The translations under genes and the position numbers were made by a program. From positions 1-50,389 of the forward strand of contig JAYMTF010000138.1 of the NCBI GenBank assembly GCA_036897485.1: a stretch of 50,389 nucleotides of DNA. Direction: 5' to 3'. Below, piece by piece: positions 10,801 through 22,800 of this stretch. Numbering within the stretch: position 1 is the stretch's first letter; every line of letters begins with the position of its first letter. The notes below the pieces were generated by a model. That model did not search any database and had not been told where the DNA came from. It saw nothing but the letters and a program-made list of their open reading frames with translations. This DNA comes from Pelargonium nanum. Its lineage: Eukaryota; Streptophyta; Magnoliopsida; Geraniales; Geraniaceae.

Positions 10801-12924
10801 GGTAGTACAAACCAAAAGTGTGCGAAGATCATTCTCTTTCATTACAGTATTCAAATGAATCCTCTTCACCACTTCATCCATCTCCATAAGTTTCGGGACC
10901 ATCAAAACACTGAAATAGTTGTACAAACATCCAATTGAATATCAAAAAATAAAATAAAAAATATCATATAATATGATTAGTGGAATTGGATGAAATAATC
11001 ACCTATTGCGCCCACCAATATGTCCAACATGATCCAAGCCTAGATAATGAAGAATCTGAATTGATAGATTCAGCACAAATGAAACTTAGCAAAATGATGA
11101 AGCAGCAAAAGAAATATGATAACTATCCCAGATAGATCCTGCTAAAGTTATAAAAAATAAAAATAAAAATACACTAACCATAAGGCTCCAGTCATTTCTG
11201 CTTAGCTCATTTTCCAAATGGCGAGAAACATTATGATCCACATGTACAGTATCTTTAACCTGTAGCACAAAGAAAGTTAACCGGCTCCAAGTTAGCTTAT
11301 ATATAGGTGAAGCATCAAAGAAAATGCTAGAGTATACCCAAAACCTACATCAATACATTTTCTAAGGATCACACATTAGATAGCAAACAGCAGTTCAGCT
11401 GTCAACCTCAAAATAAAGCAGCAGAAATATTCTGCCCAGATAGAATGAATTAGATGCTGGCCATGTGTCATTAGAATAAAGGACTTACATAAAAACTGCT
11501 AACACCATCATGCCTTTCAAACACCCTTGGAAACAACTTCAACCATGTTTCATCGCCAAGCATCACCATTTTCCATGCAATCCTAAAAAATTGGTCTGTG
11601 GAACAGAAACAGCAAGTTGCATCTTTAGAAAAATTTAGATGAAACATTATTGATATAATCGCTAACAACTGAATGCAGGAACTAACCAAGAAGATTATCA
11701 TCTAGTAAAGCTTGTGTGTTAAAATTAAAAGCTACATCCAAGAATCCTCCAACTGCACCAGAAACCATAGCCTGCGACCAGAAACCAAGAAAACAATCGA
11801 GTGAGGCAAAATAATTATCCATATGAAACATATTTCTCTGTGCATATTCAGGATTATGGCAATGAACCCTACCTTCAAACGAGGCATTGTAACAGTTGGA
11901 GGTGCCGCCTTTGCGTGGTACCCAATTGCCATTCCATTTGCTAACAATGACTGAGTATATGGCATAGCTTCCCTCAAAGCCTTGGATGGAGGCTGATCAT
12001 CCTTTCCAAGAACAAATTCTGCCGGAAGACCATCAATAACCTAAACTGACATGGTTGTAAATGACAGAATGAAACTTATCCTCTACATAACATCAACAAC
12101 AACTAGAAACTACTGGTCATTGAAAGAGTGATTTGCTATGGATATGTTTTAAAGACAAGAAAGCATTATTTACCATTAAAATCAGTCGATCAAATGATGG
12201 AGGAATCCCTGATAGTTCCTACATTATAAACACATGGTCAATTTACGAGGGAAAATCAATGAATCTTCTCAATCACCCTTTACCAAATCAACAGAAAGAA
12301 AAATATAAATGTTACAGACGAATTGATCATTCAGTGTATTACCATGACCAAGCTTGCTCTAACACCTTAACAACTAGCTAGATAGACTCAATGCAAAACT
12401 TTATGATCCCTAAATCCACTAAACTAGTTCCGTAACCATATGTTTTACCTCAAACATTATCCAAACTATTCCATTTCTCAAATTAGAGACAACTCATTAT
12501 CTAATCAACGAAATAACCAAAAACATTAACAAACTAGATTTCAAACAAGTAACTACCAATCTAGAAACAAACAACAAACCTTGTATAGCGATCTGAGTTT
12601 ATCAGGAGGCAGCATTCTCTCACTCTGGTTCTCATCTGAGCTGCACATAGGCGGACGAAAACTCTCCGGACCACTAACATCACACAAAACGAAGAAATCG
12701 CAATCAACCGTTAGAAACACGAAAATCGAAACAAACAGCACTCTTCACTGTTCATGAAGATTCTCAGGAAGCAAACAGGGAAAAAGAAATGTCTACCTGA
12801 CGCCGGAAAGAGCAGGTTTGACGGGGAAGAAGCCGAAGACGAAGAGTGAGAGACCAATCATTTGAATGATCACTGCAGCTGTAGCGAAAACTGTCAATCT
12901 CGCGCACGTTAGCGACGACGACAT
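4865..12924 (-). CDS. PIGG: GPI ethanolamine phosphate transferase 2 (PIGG/GPI7), 17 exons
   Basis: Predicted 971-residue ER membrane enzyme that transfers phosphoethanolamine to the second mannose of GPI anchors. Exons, 5' to 3': 12924-12797, 12673-12580, 12218-12174, 12040-11873, 11771-11687, 11595-11489, 11259-11179, 11055-11003, 10909-10813, 10583-10440, 9861-9765, 8758-8533, 8432-8339, 8175-7183, 6332-6240, 6130-5847, 4991-4865. All use GT-AG and phases agree. After an N-terminal membrane anchor come alkaline-phosphatase-fold motifs: D92 in VIDGLPAEF, PPTVTMPR near 136-143 (nucleophile Thr), GDETW at 187-191, LGLDHVGH near 241-248 and SDHGMTDNGNHGG at 290-302. The 993-base exon 14 and later exons encode a hydrophobic multi-span region. 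The last exon was found from phase and the C-terminal match FSPK-YLYACATTVCVY. Human PIGG is of similar length. Confidence 0.93.
5290..5790 (-). mobile_element. Decayed LINE (non-LTR retrotransposon) fragment in PIGG intron 16
   Basis: Translating the minus strand in mixed frames gives the end of a plant LINE-type reverse transcriptase region. Recognisable pieces, in order, are FRYLGS, GEIENSVRNRI, GWLKWRRAS, KLKGKF, VRPTML and ECWA. A frameshift separates the first two and stop codons interrupt the rest, so it is a dead fragment. It lies on the same strand as PIGG inside intron 16 (4992-5846). The outer borders are approximate. Confidence 0.7.
6703..6760 (+). repeat. Short Au-SINE-like fragment
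   Basis: A block including gatgaccctctccagacc, a variable spacer and ggaagccttg(t)gca repeats the 3' part of the copy at about 6930-7085. This is the conserved tail of plant Au-type SINEs. It lies in PIGG intron 14 (6333-7182). Confidence 0.5.
6743..6892. mobile_element. hAT-like MITE, about 150 bp
   Basis: The left end TAGAGCTGGTAATTTGGA and the inverted right end AGAGTTGACAATTCAG are imperfect terminal inverted repeats. The interior is rich in GGGTT and AACCC words, typical of small hAT-derived elements. Related ends occur at 29616-29825, 37062-37535 and near 50123-50260. No clean 8-bp target duplication was found. Confidence 0.45.
6930..7085 (+). mobile_element. Au-SINE-like element, 5'-truncated, in PIGG intron 14
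   Basis: The order of blocks matches the plant Au-SINE: cttgaggtcacga, then ggaaacagtctgtctacag, then gaccctccccagacc, then gggaagccttgtgcattggg. The A-box end is not recognisable, so the copy seems truncated. Identification is from memory of the family consensus. Confidence 0.55.
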
Positions 12925-13847
12925 TGCTGTAAACCCTAGCCTTCTCTTATTCATCTTCTTCTGTGAAAATTGTCTTCGTAGATCTCATAGAGCGAAAAGA
13001 GAGAGTAACGACGCAGGAAGGAACACGAAGAACTTTCAGTTGGCCAAACGAAGAAGACGAATTTTCCTTGGCCGGACAAGGGCTTTTTCGTCTTTTAACT
13101 CCTCAAATATTGAAGAAGTACATTTTGAATTATCATTTCGGATTTTGGATTTAAATTTTAATTTTAATTTTTACAGGTTCAGATTTAAAAGATCTATATC
13201 AAACTTGACTTTAAAAAGTGAGGATTGCGGGTTGTAAACTTTTAATTGGATTTCAAATTTTATGCGTAAAGTGTGAAGAATTGCACGAGTTTATCTAATC
13301 AAAAAATTTATTGGCATGTTTCATGAAATTCAAGTATGCAAAAATGTTAGTGGAGATCCAAATTGTTTGCTTTGCTCTCAACCTTTCTTTGGATCAAGAC
13401 ATTGGTGGGTTTTGATCAAAGTTGTCACTTCAAGTTTCATGTCAAAATTCGAATTCAACCGACACAGAATTTCCTTACAGCAAACTCGATTGCCAAAAGA
13501 ATGATATGGAGTATTCGGACATTCAAGTCGAAATTGTCCCATCGATGAGACCAAAGAACTGAAAACACATAATTCAGCAACAACAAGAAATGGTTACCCT
13601 AAAAAAACACAAGAAACCAATACTCTTCCCATTTCAGAAAATTGAACGTTAATCAATTACACACAAAAAAACTGTTAATATCAGAATAAATATAAACTAC
13701 AATACACATAAATATCAACTCTTTACAGTTCCAAACACACAAAAATGCAATTGCCTCGACAAAAAACACAATAAATTATACAATATTGACAACAACAACA
13801 AAGAAAAAACAGAAAAAAAGGCACAACATTTACCAATTTCTCTTCAT
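12925..13847. other. PIGG upstream region and KAC1 3' flank
   Basis: This is the 923-base gap between the KAC1 stop codon and the PIGG start, both on the minus strand. Next to the PIGG ATG the minus strand carries GGCTAGGGTTTACA, a telo-box (AAACCCTA on the plus strand, 12932-12939) common in plant leaders. The plus-strand frame 12866-13237 overlaps PIGG exon 1 and resembles no known protein. Confidence 0.5.
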
Positions 13848-16800
13848 TCATGATCTCACATCCTTTAGCACTCCACCCTTTTCAAGCTCGCCAACTAGAT
13901 CCCGAAGAGCCGGAACCTTCATGGCCAAAGTCCGGTAAAGTCTAGAGTAACGAGCCCGAGTTCCATCTGCGGTTCTACCAAGGGCGAGCAAGCTAAGAGC
14001 CTCGGGAAGTTCGGAGAATACTTCTTTCAGCTCCTCTAAGCTCATATTTTCCAGAACAGATGGTTTTGGTACAACTCTAATGATTTCACCGCCTTTAGGT
14101 TCTTGAACTCGCGTGTCAGCCTTGATGACCAGTTCGGACTGTGAATTAGCACCACATTTGATAATGAATGGGGTTGAGGTGCCTGTGTTGAACTGTAGGA
14201 CGTTCCACTGTGCCACATCGGTTTCAGTTCCAGACCCCGAATCTGAAGATGGTCTTGCTGCGTGTGACGTTTCTTGTAGGCGATCATCTTCTTCAGGAAT
14301 TGACTGCAGCAATAGAAGAAAAATTAAATGCATGATCACGAAGATCGGAAATGAATAATCAACTGAGTGGAAATTTAGATCGATCCCAACATATCTAAAA
14401 TGTCTGACCCGTGAAAGGTGAAATCAACCAAAAAAATACAAAGCACAAGTACCTCTACTTCAAAACGAGCATCAGCAATTTGACTCTGAGCGCATGGGTG
14501 ATCAATGTCAAGAAGGGACGGCATGCGTTCTGCAAGTTCATCCAGAGTCGCAAGCATTGCTTTCTTCTTACTTTTACTTAAGGTTCTTACAGAGGTTTGT
14601 CGCATGATATCCTGTTCAGTTATTTTAATCATGCTCTATAATTGTTTAACTATAATCCAATCACGAAGGATGTTATAAAAACTGGAGCAATTTTGCAAAG
14701 AGACAAGTACCTTGACTTGCTTCAAAATGCTATCAAGAGAAATCAAAGAAGCTAATCGTGCATCTTCAGCTGCAGTAGATGGGTGTCGAATTGGTGATGC
14801 ACCGCCTTCCAGTGTTAGTAAAGCTATATCATTCCTCATCTGTTGCAAAATCTGATTATAGTAACAAACATAACGTCACGGTTCGCCCAGCACTTTCAGA
14901 GCCCAAGTGTAAAATCAACAAATATTAGTCACCACAGATATTGCAGAATAATTGCTAAATAATTTAGCAGGCTTGACTATCTATTCCCTTTTTTCTATAA
15001 ACAATGCTTCAGTTCACCAAAATTTCCTTTTTATCTTAAGTTCTTGCACTCGTCAAATAAATGATTAATTATAGCAGTATGTTGACAATGCTAGCTACTG
15101 GATTATGTTAGTGTTTGTAATTAAGCTATATGTTTAGAGCATAGAAGGTTGGTACTTCTTATCATATGAAACTATGATTACTTCCTAAAAAAAACAGAAT
15201 TTCAAGAAACGATTACCAAGCAAGAATAATACCTTTCTTCGCTTGTGATCAACAGACTCGAGTGCTGATCGTAGCTTTGCCACTTGTGCTGTGTCATCTG
15301 CCTGTTCAGTTGCCAATGTGCCAGCAATGTCCTAAAGAAATTAAAAATTAGGAAATGTGCAACAATCAAACACATACCCAAGAGTTTGCAACTTAATAAT
15401 AAATCAGAAAGAACAAAAGTAAGAAAAGAAGAATACGCCAAAATTTAGGGATGACCAGACATATTAGAACTAATCTAGTGAACATGGATATGCATAATAA
15501 TATAATGTGGACGCAATGGATTTATATATAAAAAGATGATGCAGTTGAGGGGTCGAGGTCGACGGTCATAGTTAAGCAAGTTATAGGGCATTCACCAGAA
15601 TTGCTTGCACAAGTATTTTCAGTCATCGGGCATTTGAAACACTTGTTGTAAGCACCTTGATGTGTTTATTCAGAAGAGCTACTCAATATATAGTTTCACC
15701 CAAGAACAAGGTGTACCTTCAAATGCTGCAATTGAGAAGTATAGACCCTCTTTGCATATTCAGATAGGAGCAGTCCAAGAGCATCTGTATTGGGAGGCAT
15801 CGCAGCACCAAGTCCAGCCATCCAACCGTCCATTATTGCAGTTGAAAGAAGCTCTAATTGACCCGTTGCCCCACCATGACTTTCGTCTCCAGTGATAGAA
15901 AGAAATTCAAATTTCTCAGCAAGCCATGATCGAATTTGACGCTGCAACTCACCGGCCGGGGTGTGAACAAAAAGAGCAGCAAGGGACTTATTTCCAACTG
16001 CAAAACTTTTGGCTTCCTCTGTTATCTCCCTAAGCTTTCCACCAGTAACATGCTGCCTCCAAGTGCCCTGCACATTTTAGTTCATAAACAAAATTGACAT
16101 GTATTTTTTTAAACATGAATAATTGGCTAACAGAAAAAAAACTTACACAAGTAAAATAGCAATATATATGTAGATAGTGATAGTAAATAGAATCATAAGT
16201 TTCTACAGGACAACAAAGCTTTGACTACAAAAAAATCCCTTTTTCTTCTGGTTGATTTGCAATTCCAACTAAGAATCTACAACCTTGGGGGGGCATCCTC
16301 AGGTATTTATCTCAGTTAGTACCCAATGCTTCAGCTCGAGGCTAGACATCTCAGGATGGGGGCTCAAAAATCAAAGAGCTCTAGAAACCTTAGGAAGAAC
16401 ATAAACAAACAACAAGAGCAGCTACCTCATCAATTCCTCGTAGCTTTAAAACAACTGATGAAAATTTGGACTTCTTTTCTGGCTTTAAATTCACTTTAAA
16501 GCCTTGGATCTGCTCATCAGCATATCGCACAGGAGACCTTCCCGGGCTGCTACCCCTGCTGGAAACTCTACTGCGTCCAGTATTAGCCTTTTCCAGAAAG
16601 CACTCAACAGATGAAATCTACTAATCAAAAGAAGGAATTATTAATTATATCAATAAAGACACAACTCACAACACAAATTTTCAAACAAGAAAGCCTTTTA
16701 AAGAAGAGTGATGGAATGTACTCTTTTGTTACCTTGATGGACTGAAGCTCTGGTGATCTAGCAAGCAAAGATCTTATATACAAAATCCTAACACGGGAAA

Positions 16801-19800
16801 CAAGCATGGTATCCATTACTCTTTTTGGTTCCATTTTACGGATGAAAGAGAAAACGGCATCTCTAATTTCAGCAAGTATTTCATGCTCTCTAGAAGCACC
16901 TGCTTTAATAACTGCAGCCAAAACCTGCAATTTTATATGACAGATTACATCGCATAGTAATGAAATTGCCTATAAATATTAGCACAAAAATGTGTTATAA
17001 AGACTATTTAATATAAGGTTTTAATTTAGAAAAAAACAAAAATAATAATGGCAAAAATTTGACGAACACTGTGATCAAAAGACAGATAGTTCGGTTACTT
17101 CGGTAAATGGACTATTAAAGCAATCATCAAACCTACCAGCATCAATAGCTTATTTGCTCCATCAGAAATTGCAGCAAGACTGTCATATTGATCAGGATCG
17201 AAATCATTCAGAGCAGCAGTCAGATACTCCCCGGCTGGGGTTGTTTTAACTTTCTCATAACCAGATTTGACTAAAGCAACAGTGCCGTCAGTAGTCTTAT
17301 CAGTTGGCGATGGTGATGGAACAAAATCCATAGAACACCCTTTACTATTCATATTATCATCATTCCTGAATAAAAACATTGACAAAAAGTTCAGTACGTA
17401 ACATTGACTGAATAAATGTGCAGAGGAAAAGGCCAAAAAACATAAGACAATGATAATAATCATCAGATTGGACTGCAAATTGTACCTCCCAAGGTCCTGA
17501 GGCTGAATGTTCGCTGGTTTACTGGATAATGAATTAGACACCTGGAAAGAAAGATAACAAATTCTTGTAAGAATTAGCCATATCAAGGCTTACAAAAATA
17601 TGCAATATACAAACACAATAAGCAACAGAGAAAATACTAAAACAATTTTACTATTCACAGTCAATTTGATAACATTTCCTCACGTTTCTCTGTATGTAGC
17701 CACCACAACATTCATAAGCTCTAGTGTCTAGATATCACTTGTACGGTAAGACTAGGTCTAGAAAGATCGTAAACACATCAGGTCTTCAATGTGCGTAACC
17801 AAATAGTTATCTTTACAACTAACCGGGATCAATAAAAACAGTCTAACAGATACAGTGTAATCAGTGTGTTGAAGTGATGCCAAAGCCAAACTATGAGCCT
17901 TCCTTCATAGATGATAACATTTATGTCATAAGCATCCTTGCTCCTACTTTTCACTGAAGCATTATTCATCCTACATAAATTATCACTCAACTTCCAATGC
18001 CTCATTTAATAGGCAAGATGTAACACTTTAGTCAACATCAAAATGGAGAGTGAATATTGACAGTGTAGCTCAGAGTATCATATAGCTTACCGACTAAGGA
18101 AGAAAATGCTAACTAACATGAAAATGTGCATAAAATCCCACCCATATCATTAAGTCAATAAGGATATCGCAAAACCAAAAATGAAGTTGGAATGCAGTTT
18201 AATGAAACCCAACAAACAAGCCCAAGGAAAAAGGATGGATTCAACAATGATCATAGTCAGCATAACAAGGAAATAAGGTCAATGTTACTATATACTATAT
18301 AGAGATAATTGGAGCATTAATTATTTTCTTGCAAATAGAAATATACATTTCATTAAAATATATCAAAAAAGTAATTATTATTCAAACATGGAGAAAATAA
18401 ATTACCAGGGGAGATTGAACCAATGATGCTTTCTCCGTTAATCTGTCGAACAATTTCTCATTTTCTTCATGAAGCCTCTGAAAAGGTGACATGTTACACT
18501 CCCATATTAGAGTCGGTATCATATGGATTCGTATGTGTAACTAAAAATTGAATTAGAAGGGAACAGATACATTACCAAGCTCATTACGTAATGTATACAG
18601 CCATCTTTAGTATATCATTCATTGAAGTTTATATAATACATTAATACATATATGATTCATCAAAACGGTACTGAAAACAGAGCCATCCTAATCCTGAGAT
18701 TCCAAATACACTTAATGAATCTTTTCAAAAGTACACCGTACTATGTTCAGGTGGCATGGAAGACTGTTTTATGCACTATCTCTTATACTCTTCTTCCCAT
18801 GTTTTTCCACTTGCATACTCAGAATAAATCTTAAATAAAACGATCACTATTACTTCGCCCTACAGTTCATGTATGCATTGATTGTTTTTGCTGCATAAAC
18901 CTCCATGGTCCATTATAGATAAACTAATCCCCAATCTTTATACGACTCCAGTCTCCATGCACGTCTGGCCAGACTAGTAACTAAAACATTATTCACCTCC
19001 ATCAATAGAAGTGGAGCTTCCTTCCTACTAGTTGTCTAAACCAAAGATAAGGAAGAAGCCAGGAGAACTGAAGATTGTGGAAGAGATGAGAGGTTAAAGA
19101 GAGTGTGATATGGCTTCTTTAGTAGAGGAAGTATTTAGAGGGGAAAAGAATGTGCTCAATGCCAAATCACAAAACTACCTTATATCTTTTGAACCCCATG
19201 TGCCATGACAGAGCTGAAATTTGAAACGAGACAGAAACAACAGATAATCTAAGAAGATTTCTATACCCTTACAGCTGAACAAGTAAAAACCTCAATTACT
19301 AAGCAATGAACCGTGGTCATTTTAAGAAAACTACCATTCATGTAACAGAATCCATTCATCTAGAATTTCAAACATAGCAGACCTCAATAAGCGCATCACG
19401 TTTCTTGAGTTCCTCTTCAAGTTTCTTGGTTACTGATGAATCCAACACATCCCCGGTTGCATTGGAATGTGACAGAACTCCAGGTCCTGATTCTGAAACT
19501 ACATTTGACCTTGTTTCGCGAGAACGAAGGGCTTCATTGAATTGTGATTCCATGCTTTTTACTTTGGCCTACAACAAAAAAAGGTAAAATATAGTTATAT
19601 TAAAAACTTATAATGCATAGAAGAGATATCCTGACCACAAAATTCTTGTCCTTGGTATATAATCGTAAAGCAGATCATCAAAGATAATGCTCCTTTTGAA
19701 CTGCCAATAAGCAAATCAGGAAACTATAGAAGAAGATACGGCATACTTGTGTTGTGCCCCCACGAAAGTGGCTTTTCTGGGTTGACAGCAACACTTATTT

Positions 19801-22800
19801 ATGAATGGTGTTGCATTTTAGTGATTGTCTTCTGTTATTTCTTTTCCTAGTTTGGGTTACAGATTCACAAGTGATGCAAAATGCAGTTGCTTCACCAAAA
19901 GCTTGACGTGCAGACATCAGCAATGTAGGAGTCTTGTGACCTAGAACATTGGTCATTTGTGCTTGACGAAGTTCATCTATTAGACAATCTTATCTCTTAA
20001 CTACTTATGTACTAGAGTCTTAAGAGGCATTTAATATATTATCAATTCTCTTTTCCATTCTTGTCCCTTATTCTTCCAACAGTACATAAAATTGATGCAA
20101 TGACGACAGAATTTGATCTTGTTGAAGTTTTGTGGTTAGAATTTGCACTAACACTTGAAGAGATTCCCCATGCTTTCCGTAATTCATGTTTCAACAGCCC
20201 ATAACTCATGAAATTGCATGTGTCTAGGAGGGAGAGAGAGAGAGAGAGAGAGGGAGGGAGGGAGGGAGGGCAAACCTGCAAGGTCTGAATTGTTGAATCT
20301 CGCTGTTGTATTTCCAATTTTTGGTCTTGCTCCAACTGCAACAGCTGAGCAACTTGACTTCTGAGCTGAGCATTTTGTTCCTTCTCTATCTTATGCTTCT
20401 CTTCAAGTATAATATTCTCCGACTGCATCAAAAAAGAATAATGAAATAGCTTAGATACATGCTCATCTGAAGTGGTTATATGATCTCTGTTAAAGCAGCG
20501 TAGATAATACAAAACCTTAAGTGAACATTTCTCTGCTGCTCTATGCATATACATAACATGTGGCTAAACTAAAGAAATCATTAACTTACAGCTTTTTGCT
20601 CCACAATAAGTACCTTAACAGTTCAAGGTAGAAAAAAGTAGAGAGAGTTCAAGCTAAATAGGCTAACAAGTCACAGTTACATTACACAATAGGAGGGAAA
20701 AAGAAACAAGAGTAATACCATTCTAATTTCTTTTGACATGTAAACCATAACTATGGGGATCCTGCCAAACCCCCCACCATCTCAGGTGGCGTTCTCCAAA
20801 AAAAAATGAAAAGAGATGTTATCAAATACCCTGCTGTGAGAAATTTAGTAAAATTGATGCTAGGTACTAGAAATCCATTTCAATCATCAGACTACAAATC
20901 AAAGGATGATCTGATTTCAGCAAAAGGGAAACAGAGGTAGAATAAAAATATATGTGTGCGTGCGTGTGCGTAGTACTTAAATCACAGAGATTAAATTTAA
21001 CTGCAATGAGCCGACGGCATACAATATAGAATATGAAAAACTATACCAAGTTGATGAAGTTACAAAACCTTTAAATCTGACTGTAATGTATATGAAACTT
21101 TCCACGCCTTCTGAACTTCATTGAACAGCAGGATGCACTGATCATTTGCTTCTTTAAGTGTTTGTTTGAGACCTAAAACCTCTTGATTCAGATCTTGGTT
21201 TTTCTTTTCCTTATCGTACAATTCTTTGCGTGCATCATTAGCCTATGAGAAACATCACAAATAAAACCTCAGTGGAAATTTTTTACATTCCATAAACATG
21301 TTTGTAAAAATGCACCTTTTAGCAAAGAACTTGACATGCACAATATGCTAAAAAGCATAACTGATCATTTCGGCAAACAAGTTCATGCGAGAAAAGAAGA
21401 GGAAAAAAGAGAGATAATCCTAAAATTAGTTCCAAGCTTTTAGTGTAATTGAGCTGCCTTTCCATTATTTATAGTCAAAAAATTTGTTGAAAATAGAAAG
21501 TCATTTATTTCAACAAAAGACAGAACTAGAATAAATAGAATATAGGATAAGGGGAAAGGAAATAGAAACACGATACAAAGGCACTGGTTGTTGAAAGTAA
21601 ATCATAGAACGCAAGCTGTAATGAAAATATACGCATTAACATTGGAGGTCTAAGCAGAACTTACAATATCTCTCCATTTTTTTATGGTATCACGGTTTCC
21701 AAGGCTTAGTACAGCATTTCGAGCTCTGGAGGAGAAATTAAGAGAAGCTAATGTCTCAGAAAGATTTGAAATATTTGGAGACACATTAACTATCATCAAA
21801 GTTTTTGAGCTTCCACCTACAGTAAGAAGAGTTTATGATAAGAAGAGTATATGATTTGACTTCTACATCTCAGTTCCATAGTGAAAGAAAAATGACAAAT
21901 ATAATAAAGATTGATCTCTAGCTGAAAGAGAAATTATAGAATTGGCAGAGTGACCGCTTAACATATATTGGAGATGAGGTATACAGATGATACAGATAAA
22001 ACCAGAATTACTTATGTTCAACAATAAATGGGTTCTTTTATTCAAAAATAATTATCTTACACTTGTCATATTTTGACAACTATCATATAGATACAAAATA
22101 TTAAGCTTTTCAGTGGAACAATAATAATGGTTGAAAATCTGTGAACTAACTACTCCCTCCGTCCCCAAATTAGTGTCATGTTCCTCTTGAATTTTTGTCA
22201 CAAAATGAGTGTCTTCTTCTCTTTTTAGTAATTTAGTTATGATGAATGGTCAATAGTATCCTTAACACGTGATCATGAGGATAGAAGAGTAAATTTACCA
22301 CACTAACTTCTCCTTAATGTTTTATCAAGATAGAAACAAGGACATTCATTTTGGGACACGAATGTTACTTTTTGTTTTGTGTTCTGTACAACAGTCTAAA
22401 GTGAAAACTTCAAATGACAAGGCTATGGGCAATAGAACATAAATATTTAAAGTAAAACATCATTTTATCTTCGATGGAGACGGCAAAATAATGCCATAAG
22501 ATACCATCCTAAGGGCCCGAAGAAAAAATAATAATAATAATAAAATCATCAAAGCAAACAAACAAGCCTCAATATAGACTAGCTACTTGGTATCTTAAGC
22601 AACTAACTGCCACCTAAATGTATAAGGATTTATCTAACATGTGCAATAGATGCACAGTACTTCATGCAGATACTACTTGGACTGGCACGCAAAGAATGGT
22701 AACATGCTGAATTTAATTGGTACAAGAGAGAGTGAAATAATTACCTATTGAATCTGCAAGTATTCTTGTAAGCACTGAATTTTCATAAGGAATAAAATCC

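Noticed and set aside
12866..13237. 123-residue plus-strand frame upstream of PIGG
   Set aside because: It overlaps PIGG exon 1 on the other strand and contains low-complexity FNFNFYRFRF; no homolog recognised.
20042..20554. Continuous minus-strand frame through a PSLPPSLSLSLSL run
   Set aside because: The SLSL run is translation of a GA microsatellite in the intron; only 20276-20422 is exon.
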